A stretch of DNA of 64,000 nucleotides from Siphonodentalium dalli (GCA_032622095.1 CP136063.1:180831956-180895955), one strand, 5' to 3'. Shown: positions 34,401 to 49,400, numbered from the stretch's first letter. Made by a program: numbers and translations. The notes: generated by a model from the letters alone, not told the origin.

Positions 34401-37400
34401 GAGTGATCAGATATCGATTTTTTGAAGTTTGTTATTTCTCGAGATGTGTCATAATATGTGGCCCAGAAAAACGTGGTCAAACAGAGGTTGAAAAAATGTT
34501 GATAAATAGCAAGTTTTGGGAAATTTTATATCATAGTTGACAGTGGTTAGCATTATTTTGTTGCAATAAATCAATTCTGATAGCTAAAGCGTATTTTGAA
34601 GAAATGTTGTTGTTGTTGTATCTTATCGGATTGAGTACCTTTAACAGAGAATAAAATAATTGAATTGAATTAATAAGATCATTTTCTCAAAATGTTGCAA
34701 CCTTGCAATACAAGATAACTCTGGAAAGCGATATAATAGTATTAAGGAATAAATGTATCTCATACTAGTACTTTGGATAAGTTTATGCAGTTGTAATCAT
34801 GATTTTTAAGATTTAGTAAATTTATCATTCTTTCCTAAAACTTGGTCATAAGTTTAAAAATGAGCTTAACCCTATCTATACTGAATAATCTTTGTTCAGT
34901 AGTTATCCCTTAGGAAATGTTCAGATAATGTTCTGATAATAACTTATTATCTAAACATTTCCCACCAATGAAAATGAACCCTTCTGTATTTTATTACCAT
35001 TTCTCCTGTCTGTCATCTGCTCAATTTTTCTGAACAGCCCTCCTGATGAATAATAAACCGTTCCCATACATGTATACTTTTTTAGCTGATGTGAGAATCC
35101 ATTTAAATTAGAAAGGGATCATTTAATTAACCACGCATAATTTTAAGGTGGCATGAAAAATTGCACTGATGGCCCTCAGATGCACATTGAGGATACATGT
35201 AATCTTAATAATGTAGTTATTATTATAAATATTAAGTTAAATTAATGTAATTGTGTCCAACATTATTAAAAGAATGCATGAATTTTTCAGGGATAAATGG
35301 ACTGGAAGAACTGGAAACAATTGATCCAAGTTTCTCTGAGTTTGAAGCCACACTGTTTGATGATTCGTCTTTGACATTTGAGAGAAGTATCCAAACAAAA
35401 GAAGTGAATGATAAACTTGATCAGAACATTTCAAGATTCCTGAGGAGACTATCTCCATACTTTCTGTTGAAGCCTTCACACAAGGTTTTAGAGTGGTTTA
35501 TATATAGGTTAGTGTATGCATGGACAGTGTTATGGGCATTTGAATGTTTGGATGAATAAAGTTAGAGATTTCATGCATTCAAAGCAGGGTTGGCTGATTT
35601 AAATCAAGCGATTTAAATCATTGATTTAAATCAAGATTTAAATCAATGATTTTTTTCAAAAAAATCATTGATTTAAATCAAAAATTTTGAAATGATTGCA
35701 AAAAGTCAAGAACTTGCAATATCTAACAAGGTTTTTGTAAACTATAACATGATTATGATTAAACAATATACAACATTGGATAATAGATATCAAATTGTGC
35801 AGTAATTGTCAACCCTATAGAAACTACAGGCATGCTGCATGGTACTGTGATTACTGCTCCAGCAATGGCCTGTTCAGCTTAACATTGTTAGTATTATTTG
35901 AAACTACAATCAGATTCAGCACGCCTCATATTAAACTATTGAATTTCCTTTCCTTTTCTGATTGCTGTACATGTAATTGGCAACCGAGTAATTCTACCAT
36001 ATACTCTGCCAACTACCGGTACTCTAGTTGTCTAATGTCTATACTTGATATATGGTGTGATTATGCCCTCAATTCATTGAGGAGCAAACGCGATTGATAA
36101 TATATTCAGTTTTCAGCTAAAATTTACTAAATTTATGAGTAAATCTTTAAGCACAGGTCTACCTATCCAGATATGACAACATTGGAACTCATATGGACCT
36201 AAGTGTATGCATTATTAAAGTACTTGATCACTATATCAGTACTGCCATGATATTTGTGTTTGATAGGTATACAAAAAAATAATAAATAATAATAGAATTC
36301 GGATTAATCCAGTCTTGGATATAATAAGCAACACCTTTTAGAATCTTCATGTATCAAAGACATTGCACAATTGCATATTTTCATAACAATTAGGAAAAAA
36401 ATCAAAAAAATCGATTTAAATCAAATAAATCTGATTTAAATCAAATAAATCGATTTTTTTGATTTATTTAAAAAAAATCAAAAAAATCACCAACCCTGAT
36501 TCAAAGGGCAAATGCCGTCGAAGTGGATTCATGTGAAAAAAGATAAATTTTTTAATGTCAATACCGATAAAACAATTATCATCAACAAGAACATGTAATA
36601 ATATATCAAATTTGTTCTTATATTAATTACTAATAACTCTCCTATAACGATATTTCGCATTGAAAACATTGTTATGTGTAAACATTTACTGTTACAGTGG
36701 GATTACCAATAAAATCCCAAAGATGAATCAGGACTTGATGGTTAACATTGGAAAAGGTCAAAACATTAAAAAATATTCTGAAAATCTTATTTAGACTAAA
36801 TTATTTAAATTTGCTATGTGATTAGCAATGTTTTTTGACAAAATCACTATCAGTTTTGATACATAACAATGGTTCAACACGTGAATTTTTTTTATTGGAG
36901 AACTATCAATAATGATTATTAGAGCACAGTTGAACTGTTTCTGCATGTTCTTTGTGGTTATTTATATATTATTTAACATTTACCCACTGCGAGTGCCTTG
37001 GGTCCCTCTCAAACACTGTCAGAATCGTCGCATTTAGGTGATATATTTTATTAATTTTTGAGACAAAAATAGACACACGTTAATGTTGTAATTAAATTTT
37101 TTGACATTCAAGACGAAAAATAATTTCTCGACCAAATTTTTTATTTATGAATATCATTTTTAGAATCGGAAACAAAAACATAACAATAAAGACATGATAG
37201 TGTGCATGTGTTTTAATACTTTGAATGCTTCTTCACTCCAGGTATCACATACATTATTGTAATATTGATGATCTGATGATGTGTATCCTACCATACCATG
37301 AGAGTAAGATCTTTGTCAGAGTTATACAACTCCTCAAGTTAGACCAGGGGCAAGATGCCAAAAAGTGGGAGTGGCTTCAACCACTGCAGGTAATGTTTAG

Positions 37401-40400
37401 TGTAAACAATATTTTATTCTCAATTATAGCACATGCAGACATCACACAATACACAATATAGACAAGATTTGCTTATCTTCTCAATGATGATTCATTTGAT
37501 CCACAATGTTAATGTTTAGCTCTTGAACAGTAATAACAATAATGGTTCTATCTAGTGTTTAACCCATGAATATCATCAATTCCCCCATCCCCCCATTCGG
37601 ACAGGGGGAATAGTTTACTAACAAGATTTTAGCAAGGTGCCAAATTATGTGTAGATAGTTTTATTGTTCTTGTTCAATTTTTCTTGGGACAGTATGGGCT
37701 GTTATAACACTTTCATGGTGGGAGCTACACTGCATTAAATATCCCGTGCCAGTGAATTCACATATATATGCAAGTCTCCCATAGGGAGCCTCACATATAT
37801 AAGAGAATGCATTGGCTTACAATGTCAATGTAAATATTGTTAGACCAATGCATTCTCTTATACATGCGAGTCTCCATATGGGAGACTCGCATATATAAGA
37901 GAATGCATTGGCACAGGATTTTCGCAAAATATCAGCAAGCTCAAGTCATGGAAGGGTTAATATATCTTAAAGATGTATTCAAGATTCCAAACATCCAATC
38001 ACAACAACAACAACTACAAAAAAGTATAATTTAACATTGTTTTCTTCTTTGTTCTGTTAAAAAAATGTTGAAAACCAAATATGACATATAAACTAGATCT
38101 GTAGATACCAAAGATTTATCATTGTGTTATTGAATTGTTAACAAAATATTTTTAGTGTCCCTCTAAAATATCGAAACTGTATGAAATAAATGCATAGAAA
38201 ATTCAATATCAAACAAAATAACGTTTTGTGGAACTTTTTTTTCCAAACATGTTTTTTGACAATAGCACCTAAATATAAAAGTAAAATAGGTAACATACAA
38301 ATTAGCATGGTACCTGGAATACATCTTTAAGAAATGTTTTCCATTTTACGGGTTGACCTGTATTGAGCTGGTACTATTACTAGAATTTGTGTCTGGGACA
38401 TTACAAATGACATGGTGTTAATACTTTTGTTAACAAGTTTTATATGTTCCTGTTTTGTCTTCATATTCTTCAGAAATCTGGAGTTCATCTTCCAAGATCA
38501 ACTTTAATCAACCAATATAGCAGTAACTCGTCAATGCTTTCATTATTGTGCAGCAACTTACAGTCGTATATCAAGGTCTGTTATTTATGCCACGAATGAT
38601 GTGGTGCATCTTAATTTCCACTTATATAATGTTGTGACACAATATGATGTTGGTTTGGTTCTTGGTTTACTTTGTTTAGTTTGAGCTATTGTTGTGGGTT
38701 GGTCATCCATCGTCCGTGCATGCATGAGTGTGCATCCGTCAACAATTTCATTTGGCACACCCTACAGGCTACATCCCTTATCCAATCATCACCAAACTTT
38801 ATAGGGATCTTCGGGGTGTCCTCTAGATAAGAGCTTACAATTCTTTTTGGATTTTCGATGAAATACATGGTCATTGGCATACATCTGGTTTTTACTCTTT
38901 GCATCACTAAATCCTTTGGCACACTCTACAAGCCACATCCCTCATCTGATCATCACCATATGGATCTTCGGGATAATCTCTAGATGGGAGTTTACCATAT
39001 TTTTGCGAAATCTGTTAAAAAACTTGGCTAGTTTTTACTCTTTGTATGACTAAATCTTTAACACACCCTACAGGTCACATCTCTCATCCGATCATCACCA
39101 AATTTCTCATGGATCTTCGGGGTGATCTCTAGATGGGAGCTTACCATTTTTAGCTCAACTTTTTAGATAAATTGCATAATCGAGGTGACTATTGGGTGAA
39201 CATCATCAACTTCAACTGGGGAACTTCAATCTGATCCTAGATCTCCCATAGCAGTTGAGGTTTCCAAAATTCAATCCATTAGCACGGGCTACAGGCTGTA
39301 CTGTTTGTCTGATCGTCATGAAATTTGTCAATTATGTTAATATTGACATGTCCACGTCCCTCATCTGATCATCACCAAACTTCATATTAATCTTGATATT
39401 GATCTACTACTAGTAGATGGAAGCTATCAAATGTTTTTGAATTTCATTTGAAAACATAGCCGCCAGCAACCATCTTGGATTTTACTTTATAGATATCTCT
39501 TCATGTTGATATCTAGTATTATTAGACATTTCAACTTTCCGCATTCCTAATCGCTCCATTGATGGTAAAACATGAAATTATTCCCTTTCCAAGTTGAGCT
39601 ACAGTGTCATTGACACTTTCATTTCTAAATTCTGTTAAAAAAAACATGGCTGCCAGTGGCCATATTGGATTTCAGATCTGGGTTTCAGATTTGAATCCAT
39701 CGGCAAACCATGCAGCCCACAATTATTGGTGTTTTGAAAATTTGCAGGCATGTCTGGGATCACCTGTAGATGGGAGTTATTGAATTTGAATGATTTCTGA
39801 TGAAAAACATGGCTGATGGCAGCCATCTTGGATTTTACTCTTTGCATCACTAAATCCTTTGGGTGTTTAGTATTAGACATACCAACTTTCTACATTCCCT
39901 TATCACTCCATTAACTGTAACATTTGACAATACCCACTCTTTCATTGTTGAGCTTCAGCATCACTGACACTTTCATATGTTTTTTCTTTAATCATCTGTG
40001 TTTAAACTTTGGTCCAATAAGTCTACCAGATCCGAAAATTACCAGGATTTATACATGTACCTTTTAGATTTTACTCTATTTAACCCTTTACCCAACAGAA
40101 GGGCCCTGTGCCAATGCATTCTCTTATATATGCGAGTCGACCATAGGTCGCCTCGCATATATAAGAGAATGCATTGGCTTAACACATTAAAAATTATAAA
40201 ATTGTTAAAGAATGTAAGAAAAAATGGTAAAAAGTGTTAAAAAAAGATTTTTTTTAGGCCAATGCATTCTCTTATATATGCGAGGCGACCTATGGTCGAC
40301 TCGCATATATAAGAGAATGCATTGGCACAGGGCTAACTGTAACTATCACAATGTGGTCAAGGAGCCGGTTCCAATGATATCCATATTTGTATGGTTCTAT

Positions 40401-43400
40401 TGAGACAGACCGAAGATATTTTAGGCTGTTGAAGCTTTATTTGGCCGGTTCTGGCCGGTTTGTTGAGTAAAGGGTTAAGCAACATACTTGATTATATTCA
40501 TAGGAAATTTATTTAACATATTTTGATACTTAAACCTTCAATGCCGAACTTCATGATCTATGACGAGAGCACAAGAGTTATGATTGACATCACCAATCAA
40601 TTCTCTGCCTAGCTTCTTGTGGATGAGAAAGATTAAGCTTTTTATTCTAATAGATTGCAGTCAGGGACACCTATGTTAACACTTTCTTGACCAGATCTTC
40701 CTGAGATTTCGCAAAGAACCTGTGGCAATGCATTCTCATAAATATGTGAGTCTTCCATATGGAGCCTCGCATATTTAAGAGAATACATTGGCCTAACAAT
40801 ATTGACATTGTAAGCGAGTGCATTCTCTTATATATGCAAGCCTTCCTATGGGAGACTCACATATATAAGATAATGCACTGGCACAGGATCTTTAATGCTG
40901 CATTAGCTCTGCTCCCGTCATGAAGGACTAAATGCATTTTGATTAATAGCAATTGGAATGGAAAATTAAGTTATGAATTAATTTTAGAACCCCCAGATCA
41001 CATTATATCAAATATGTGCCATATTATATACTATTTGAAAGAGGAAGCTCCAAAACATTGTATTTGTAATAAACTTTCAACAAGTTGTTTTTCTTGAGAT
41101 ACAGATGTGTATTCTGTTCTCAAGTTTCTGTATATAGTCTATTATTTTCAATGGAATGGGAATAACTCTATCTTAAAAGATATAAAATTATTCCCCTTCC
41201 ATTGAAAATAAACTATAGTTTGAATTCCGTTGCATTCTGGGAGCTTCAATGGGGGAAATGTTTCTATGATTTCAGCTAATTTCTATTACACTATGGGCAC
41301 CTTCTGAGACACAAACTTTCCAAATGGCGATGAATTATAGTATTTTAATCATTTTATGGCATAGATTCTTTTTTAAACCGTATATCATTGCACTATAAAA
41401 ATAATAATCAGTGACTCGTAAATTAAATGGGCCTTTAAGCATCCATCTTTTTTCAGACGTATATAGCAGATGATGTTCCTGTTGCCCAGTTGCGAGTGAT
41501 GATTTCATTCTATACGAGTACAGTGATTGGAGTGTTGTCGCGGGGAAAGCTCACGGAGCCATTACTTGCATCGATTCTGCCTCAGGTTTCATCAGGCCTA
41601 AGGTCCGACATCGCTGACTATAAATGCTCGTCGTACATGATTCTGTCACAGATATTTCACGTTGCACAACTCGACCTTGAGCTACTGAAACTGACCCTAC
41701 GAATAACTGCTAAGGTACATATATTTATTATTATTGGAAAACCTGGGAAAATGCTCAAAATGTAATATTTCGAGTGTACAATAGAAAGCCTAAGTAGCGC
41801 CCAGATAATAACTCCAGTCAAGGTTGCTTGATCACCAACAAGTTGTGTTCGAATCGGAAATTGTTTGATGATTTTTATCAGAATTATGAGCCCTTTTGAC
41901 CTAAAAATGTAGTTTTATTGGTTTACCGATGATATTCCAACTGTAATGGTATCCTTTTGAAATTAAACTTGAAGAAGCCCATGCTCTTCTTCTATTGTGG
42001 TGATACTAGCCGCTATGCGAGATAGCTTCACTAAATTCACCCTCTGGGGACCCCATTCTGCAAATGTGTGACGCACTAAATTCAGGCTTGATAACAGATG
42101 GAATCAGTAAATCGTTGATCGCTGACTTAGTTAAAAACTGCGGCAAGATCATCATAACGTTTGTCTTCAGTTGTTTTTATCTAAACATTTCATTGTTAGT
42201 TTTATATAAATATTAATATTACTGTGTTGTTATCTAAAGTTACAACAATTTAAATAATGGAGTATTTGCTTCTTGTTTTCTCTTTATAAGGGTGGCTTCG
42301 TGTTTTGTGATTGCACGATTTTCTATAGGGCCTAAAAAAAAGACATTTGTTTCCGCTAACCCGAACGACCCTATTTAAAAGCGCCGAGTCTGAACTTTTT
42401 ATTGCGATCGAAAAACTGACATTTAAAAAATAATGGTATCTGTGAATATTTCACGCATTTAACAGAGATAAAAGCACGTCGTCGCTTCTGGTGGAAATAC
42501 CCACATACTATAAATAGATATGTATCTCCCATTGAAAACAGCCGGTGCTTTGGAAAGTAAACAGAATTCACACCACAACAACAGCAACAATGGCTACCTC
42601 CGTTGGCCAGCATGTTGTTGTGACTATCTATATGGACGAATGTGTCGCCGGCAGAATAAAAAGAGATCGGATCAATAGACAACGAAGCCGAAATTTAAGA
42701 GCTCTTCTTTTTAATCCACCCGGGTAAGACTGACTTCAGTAAAGTTAAAGTGAGGTGCCGTATATCGGCCGAGTCGGCGCCGTTCGACATAATTGTTGAA
42801 ATGAAAGTTTTTATATATATAGAGAGAGATCATGGAACAGCAGGTCGAACATGATACTACCGTATTCTCGCGGGTATAAGCCCAGGGGGCCTAGGGAATA
42901 AATAGCTTGAAAAGGCATGGGTGGTCTAATACCCCGGAAAAAAGTTAGTATTTCGGATGTCATCACCTGGACTCGCGAAAATATGGCGTTGAACGATGGA
43001 TGAGTAAGTATATTTAGCGTAAGTATATCGAACATATCTCATTTCTGCATTTCGAGGTATACGTAACTTTACCAGAAAGCTGGGTTTTCCCCACATTTAG
43101 TTTCGGTTCCGCACGTGGTCGATACAGAATTAACGTTGAATTGGAAATCTTACACATAAAATATGCACAGAAACGAACAGACAAAATAACACATGTGATA
43201 CATAACACAGTATAAGAATACATATAGGCCTAGAAACGTATGTAAAACTTTGTCTAGATAAATTATTTGGGAATTACAATGGGGATTTATATTCCGATCA
43301 TCGTTTCGTAAACGGAGTCCTGCGTTCCGTAAAATATATAGTTTCTGTTGACATTAAACCAAGAATGTTGTGCTTCATATGTCAATCAATGGAAAGTGGG

Positions 43401-46400
43401 CGTTAAATTTAACTGAGAAATCCAATCGCTATTCAGAATGAGAAAACAATACAGCTTATGCGGTTACATAACTTCTTACATCAACGCATGAAAGGTGTTA
43501 TATTGATTTATGGTAGGCCTTACTCGTGGTAAATTTATGACATTGAATAATTAATTAGGGGAACAAAACAAATTTTAACGGCGTGTTGTTTCTTAATTTG
43601 GGCCGTTTCACCCTTGGATAGGGGTTTGAGTTTATCGTAATCGCGCTCCCAAGATCGAATCTGCTTCCGCGAAATTCCCCATTCACGTTCGGTTTTGGAG
43701 AAATTCCTGCCGATATCGCGAAACCACTCGATCACAGTCACTTTCACAGCAATTGTGTAAGATTTACATTGTAGAGGCATTGTAAACAAATAAAGAACTG
43801 AATATCTTGGGTTAGTTTCTCAGTATTTATACCGATCACATTGTCAGCACAAACTTACACAGGACACAGTCTTAATTACCTTCAATAGTTTCTTTCCATT
43901 GATCTTTTCCGTTGATTGAACGTCAGTAAAACAGACCTACCGGCCAGTTATTAATTGAACACAAGAAACAAGACACAGTGTAACATAAATCTTCTTTATT
44001 GTTTTCAAATTTCAAAAGTAATCTAACCTTGAATATAGTTTCTTGTATTCATCTTTTCCATACACTCAGTACGACACCTAGTGTCACCATCGGTGAACGT
44101 CAATAATATAGGCCTACCGGCCAGTTATTAATTGAACACAAGAAACAAGACACAGTGTAACATAAATCATCTTTATTTATATATTATTAGAATAATAGTT
44201 AATTATTCCCCGCCCCGCGACCGCACTTCGTTCCGGTCCCCGGTATCGAATAAGACATCCGGAAATTATAATATGTCATAGCTACCGGAACTGTGACCTT
44301 TGAACTACGCGAAAATTTGAAATTCATTGACATTTTTGACAGGTGTTGGGGAGTAATTTTTCTCAAATACTGGTATATAAACCCGTTTTGGAGGGGTTAT
44401 GGTTAGGGCCAGGGAGGGGGTGGTCTTATACCCCGGAAAACTTACTTCTAGTGAAAATACTGGGGTGGTCTTATGCCCGAAAGTGGGCTTATACCCGCGA
44501 GAATACGGTATGCAAATCACCACACAGCAGAATGCATTTGATATTCTTATGAAGAAAGAAATATATATCATCTGTAACTTTGAATCTGAGTTTCTTGTTT
44601 CTATATCCCATGGGTTGACCACCTTGAGACTAAGAAGTCCATAATGTGGGCTCATATCAAGTATTATACACGTATTGTTAAAAATATAAATATTTAATAA
44701 AAAAAAAGTTTTGCCTGCCTACCGTCGTTACCAGTTCGTTAGCGGAAACAAAAGTCCTTTTTTTTTAGGCCTAAACCGAACACCTCTTTAAACCAAACAA
44801 AAAGGTCAGTCTGAGGGTGTTCGGTTTTCGAGAGGTTTTTCTGTAAATGGTCCAGATTGTGTTAGCATCAATCCTGAGACTTTAGCCCTTTCAATACTAA
44901 ATACTCAATGATGAGTAATTCCCTTAGGAAATGTTCAGATAATAAGTTCAACAAACAGGTCGTTTGTTGTAGTTAGGCCAAAAAAAAGAAGTTTTTGATT
45001 CTCAGGCAAGTTTTTTTTGAGAATCGATGAGGGAGCGAGGGTTTTATTTTTATTTTTTATTTTTGTTATGGGGATAATGCCCATAGTTAGCATGGGTTAT
45101 TATACCTTCCCAGGTTAAGAAAATGTAAGGAGAACATTGTTTTGATATAAACTAATGTATTCCACTATAAAGAATGACCAATTATCACATTGTACTACCC
45201 GTACATCAAATCTGAAATAAAGAATGACATAAATATATGACATTGTACTATCCGTACATCATATAGGGATTTACCAGAATGATATATATATATATATATA
45301 CAATTTATATTTCAATTTACTGTTGTTGATATATTTGATATATGTATGTACCTTTTATAGTATATATCTATTTATATCTATCTATATACTTCAATATTTA
45401 TCAATCTATACTATAGTAACTATACATGCTAGCCATAAAAACTTCAAATACTATTATATTAAACCAGCATACACATCGCCAATACGCACCATATTTCTTT
45501 CCGGTTTGCGTTCCCGAAATTGGAAATCTCAGAATTGTTTACTGCACGAAAAGTGGGTTATCTACCTTTTCGAATTGATAAAATGCCGAAATATTTGAAC
45601 ACATTTGACTTAATAAACTTGGGGTTTGGACAGCTTGTGGTGACAATATACCTGATAGTTATCATTGCCTAGTGTCTGTTTTTGAATACCAACACATACA
45701 CCATTGTATGTCTATCATATTCGATGTTTGAAACATAACTAATTTCTGTTTTCTAGTTTCCTATTTTCGTGTTATCATTTGACAGCTTCGGTCATATTGA
45801 AAATCGTAATAAAATGGTTCAACGCGGGCCCTATTTTCCAGATGCGGCCTTATTATCTGAAGATTTCCCTCCAATGATTATGAATCCTTCTGCACTTGTA
45901 TGATTTTTTCGTCGGTCTGTCATCTGCTTATATTTCCTAACACCCATTGCGAATGAATAATAAACCATTTCAACCTATACTTTGATGACTGATGGGAGAA
46001 TCCATTCAGTATAGAAAGAGTTAATGATAAATCTATTTTTTCAGCACCTATCTTATAACTACTTGAGAGAAGCTGTGTCTTTCTTGTGTTTGATGTTCAA
46101 AACACAGATGATAGATAAATTTCCACGCAGGTAAGTTCAGTTATACATATGGCCATTAAAAAAGAACCTGTGTTCTCAGGCAATTTGATTCAATAATCAA
46201 ATGAGGGAGGGAGGGAGTGTGTTTTTTTTGTCAGAATCGAAATTTCACTAAATTCTTATTTGTTGATGTCATATTCTAAAGACATAATTATAATATAAGC
46301 AAGTATGAATGCAGATGTTATCCAAACATACACAGTGGTGCGACTGACGATTAACTGTTAGCGAATGTAAGGGTTTCACTGAGATATGGTGATATTCAAA

Positions 46401-49400
46401 GAGGTTTTAGCTGACTACAGGCTTTAAAGAAGGTCTATCTTTTTCTATAGCAAGTTTTATATGAATCGTAGACTCCTGTATGGACAAGCTTCTTTCAATT
46501 GATATTGATATACATACAATCAATTTAGGACATTTTACGGCTTGATCAAACGTTCAGAGCATAGCAAGCGGGACAACTCTATCTCTTTCTGACATCGCCT
46601 GAACGTTTCATGACAGTCTGTTCTAAAAACAGTAAAAAAAATGTCCCAATTGATTATTGCACTGTAAAAGAAATTATCGTTATATAATCAATATTATTTA
46701 ATTCGACACTTATTTATTATTTTATACCCTGGAAACTATTAAAATTGTTATAGGAAGACATAGACCATCTTTAAACTTTTTGGCCAAATGAGATTTTCTG
46801 TGGCTATTTTCGAAAATCTGGCCATTGGTCAATTTGGTCATCGAACCCTGATGAACTGTTACATGTATATACAACTGATTATCAAGCCTGCAAATAGTTT
46901 GTCTGTCATTTTCTGAATGAGGTCCACAGCATGGCAGGTAAGCATCACCAAATTCACCCTCTGGGAACCTCATTCTGCCTAGGCCTCAACGTCTATGGGA
47001 GACCTAGGATCAGCAGAATGAGGTCCCCAGAGGGTGAATATGGTGATGCTAGCCCATTGTGCAGTATAGCATCACTAAACTCACCCTCGGTGGACCTCAT
47101 TCAGCAAACGACAGACACGCTATTTGCAGGCTTGCTGATTATTGAGACATAGTTCGCAAGAGATTTTTATTGTCTCATTCCAGAGCTGTGAAAAACCTGG
47201 CAAAGCATCCATATATTGCAACATATCTGAAAGATATCTCGAGCGAGGATAGCAATAAGTTTGTTGCTGCACTACTCTGGTGTTTGGTTCCTGTGGCAAT
47301 AGATCATGTGACTACTGGGAGATTCAGTGAGACGGCTGGTAGTGAGGATGAGTCATACTCAGATATGCAGCCACAGTTCGCCACTCTTATGAAGAACATA
47401 GTGCAGGAGGTTCCACTCACAGATAAAACTGCTCTTGATTTAACCAGGTTGGTGACAAACATCAAATTATAAGTATACGTTAGATCATGTTATGTATACA
47501 ACAAATCTGACATGAAGCATTTATCCGATTCATCTTGAGGGAAACAATTCATTCACTATTTTTATTTTCAACAAAAAATGTTAATCATTGAATTTGCCAG
47601 CTCCAACGTCATGTAAAATATAAGCTTGGTTATTTTGCCACTTGTGAATGCAAACTCTGTGTGGATGTGGAAATTTTCTAAATTTGAAATATATATTTAT
47701 TAGATGCTTGTTCCTAGAATTACAGCATTCCTGCTGTTCCATATTTACAAATCCATATGGAACATATATTTCATACACATCCCATTGACATCACACGATG
47801 TACATAACGTTCGCCTCAACCATGAAACCTGAACTATAAAATAAAAGCATCATCACACATGACAAAACAAGCCTCTATGTGCCTAAATAAACCTTGGAAG
47901 TCTGTACTTTTTACAGAATTGAACTGGCTAATCACTATCTTCAACATAATGTTATCTATCCCAATGTTAATTGTGTTTATATGTTCCATATGCATCTCAT
48001 TTTCACCATTTTATTCAGGCCTTTATGTTTTTACATTATTAAATTGATATTGTTTTTTATTTGCTTTGAAATAATAGCTCCTAACTAGGCATTTAATATT
48101 TTAACAATCAACTTTCAATCAATATTTTGACTTTAACTTGTGCATTATTAGTGGTCCCTATGCTAAACATCCTACCCTAAAGTTTGAATTTTTTTTTCAA
48201 GAAAATCATTTTAAAATATTGCCATAAAAAACACTTTTCAATGTCACAGAATGGGTTGATTTTTCTGTTAAAGTGTTGTATTTATTACAGTTTATACATA
48301 AAAAAACAAGCTTGCATATAAATGATAAGATAATGAAAAGCCATCCGAATATATCAAAATTTAAAAACAAAAAATTAAAAAAACATAAAATGTTAAGCCT
48401 ACCTACCGACCCTAATTTTTTCTTTCATGTAACCCCAACCAAACATGACATTTTCTTTGACCTAATATATTACACAGAAATATTTAAATTTCTTTTATTA
48501 AAATTTAAAAAAAAATTCTGAATTGTTCCAGTCGATGTATCTCTTGCTACAGAACAAGAGCAAAGAACATGGTGGATGAGGATGCCATGTCTCACCTCAA
48601 TGATTTCATGGGATCTATAATAAGAGTGCTCGAAGGACGGTTAGTATATACACAGAATAACACGAGTGTGTAAATGGATTTGTTGATACGGCACATGTGC
48701 CAGCGCGGAAGGACAGAAAAAGAGGCACAGCAGAAGGATTTCAATTCAAGGTCGCGATCTGTGTCATAACTTGCTAAAAAATGGTGGCAATTTCAACTTT
48801 TTTTTCTCTTTATTTTCCATTTATATCAGCAAGCTATTAGACTAACAAGCTGAACAAACATCTCATCTTGGTTACTGGACAGATTTGTTTTAAAGGAGAT
48901 TTTGGTGTACAAATTGCACAACCTCGAAAAATGGTGAAAGTATCACTTGAACACTTATATCTTGGGGACGGGATTCATAGTGAACTAGAAAATATTGATA
49001 TATATAGATCATTCGATATCTTTTTTGGCTGAGTAATTTATGCAGGCAAAGAAAATGATGAACACTCACTTGCCATTTTGGAGCAAATCCTGACGTAGAT
49101 TCCCAGCCCTGCTATTTATTGTTGGGAAATGTTCAGATAATAAGTTGAAGGATTGAACTTATTATCTGAAAATTCCTGAGGCAACTACTTGTCAATAATG
49201 AGTATTTAGCAAAGAAAGGGTTAATTATAAGCATTCATTGCATAATAGAATTAATACCATGATCATGTACTCTACTATAGTAATAACGGTCATTGTGAAA
49301 AAATAATGGTTAATTGCCACTAGGTATAAAGGCACATTGTTTGTATAAACGTTTCCCATATGTTTTGAGCAGCAAAGTGATATACCTACAGTAGGGACTA

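Larger units (their letters stand above)
42860..44508. mobile_element. pogo-like transposon (TA target duplication)
   Basis: The ends CCGTATTCTCGCGGGTATAA and the inverse of the same sequence are perfect for at least 20 bp. TA flanks at 42858-42859 and 44509-44510, and the site matches an uninterrupted copy elsewhere in the window. It encodes only an N-terminal DNA-binding domain (43535-43789), so it is not autonomous. Confidence 0.8.
42327..44772 (+). mobile_element. Passenger-ORF element, copy 2, split by a pogo-like insertion
   Basis: The ends AGGGCCTAAAAAAAAGACAT and the inverse of TTAGGCCTAAAAAAAAAGGA match copy 1 at 31895-32701. Removing 42860-44508 plus one TA joins GAACATGATACTA to TGCAAATCACCACACAGC, restoring the order found in copy 1. 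It lies in HEATR1 intron 5. Confidence 0.65.

Noticed and set aside
37743-40888. Possible CRISPR array from repeated hairpins
   Set aside because: The repeats are long transposon-like hairpins without regular spacers, in a eukaryotic gene with introns; no cas genes are present.
41490-41765. Independent 91-codon protein starting MRVMISFY
   Set aside because: It is HEATR1 exon 5 plus intron read-through; the acceptor at 41457 and donor at 41714 define the exon.
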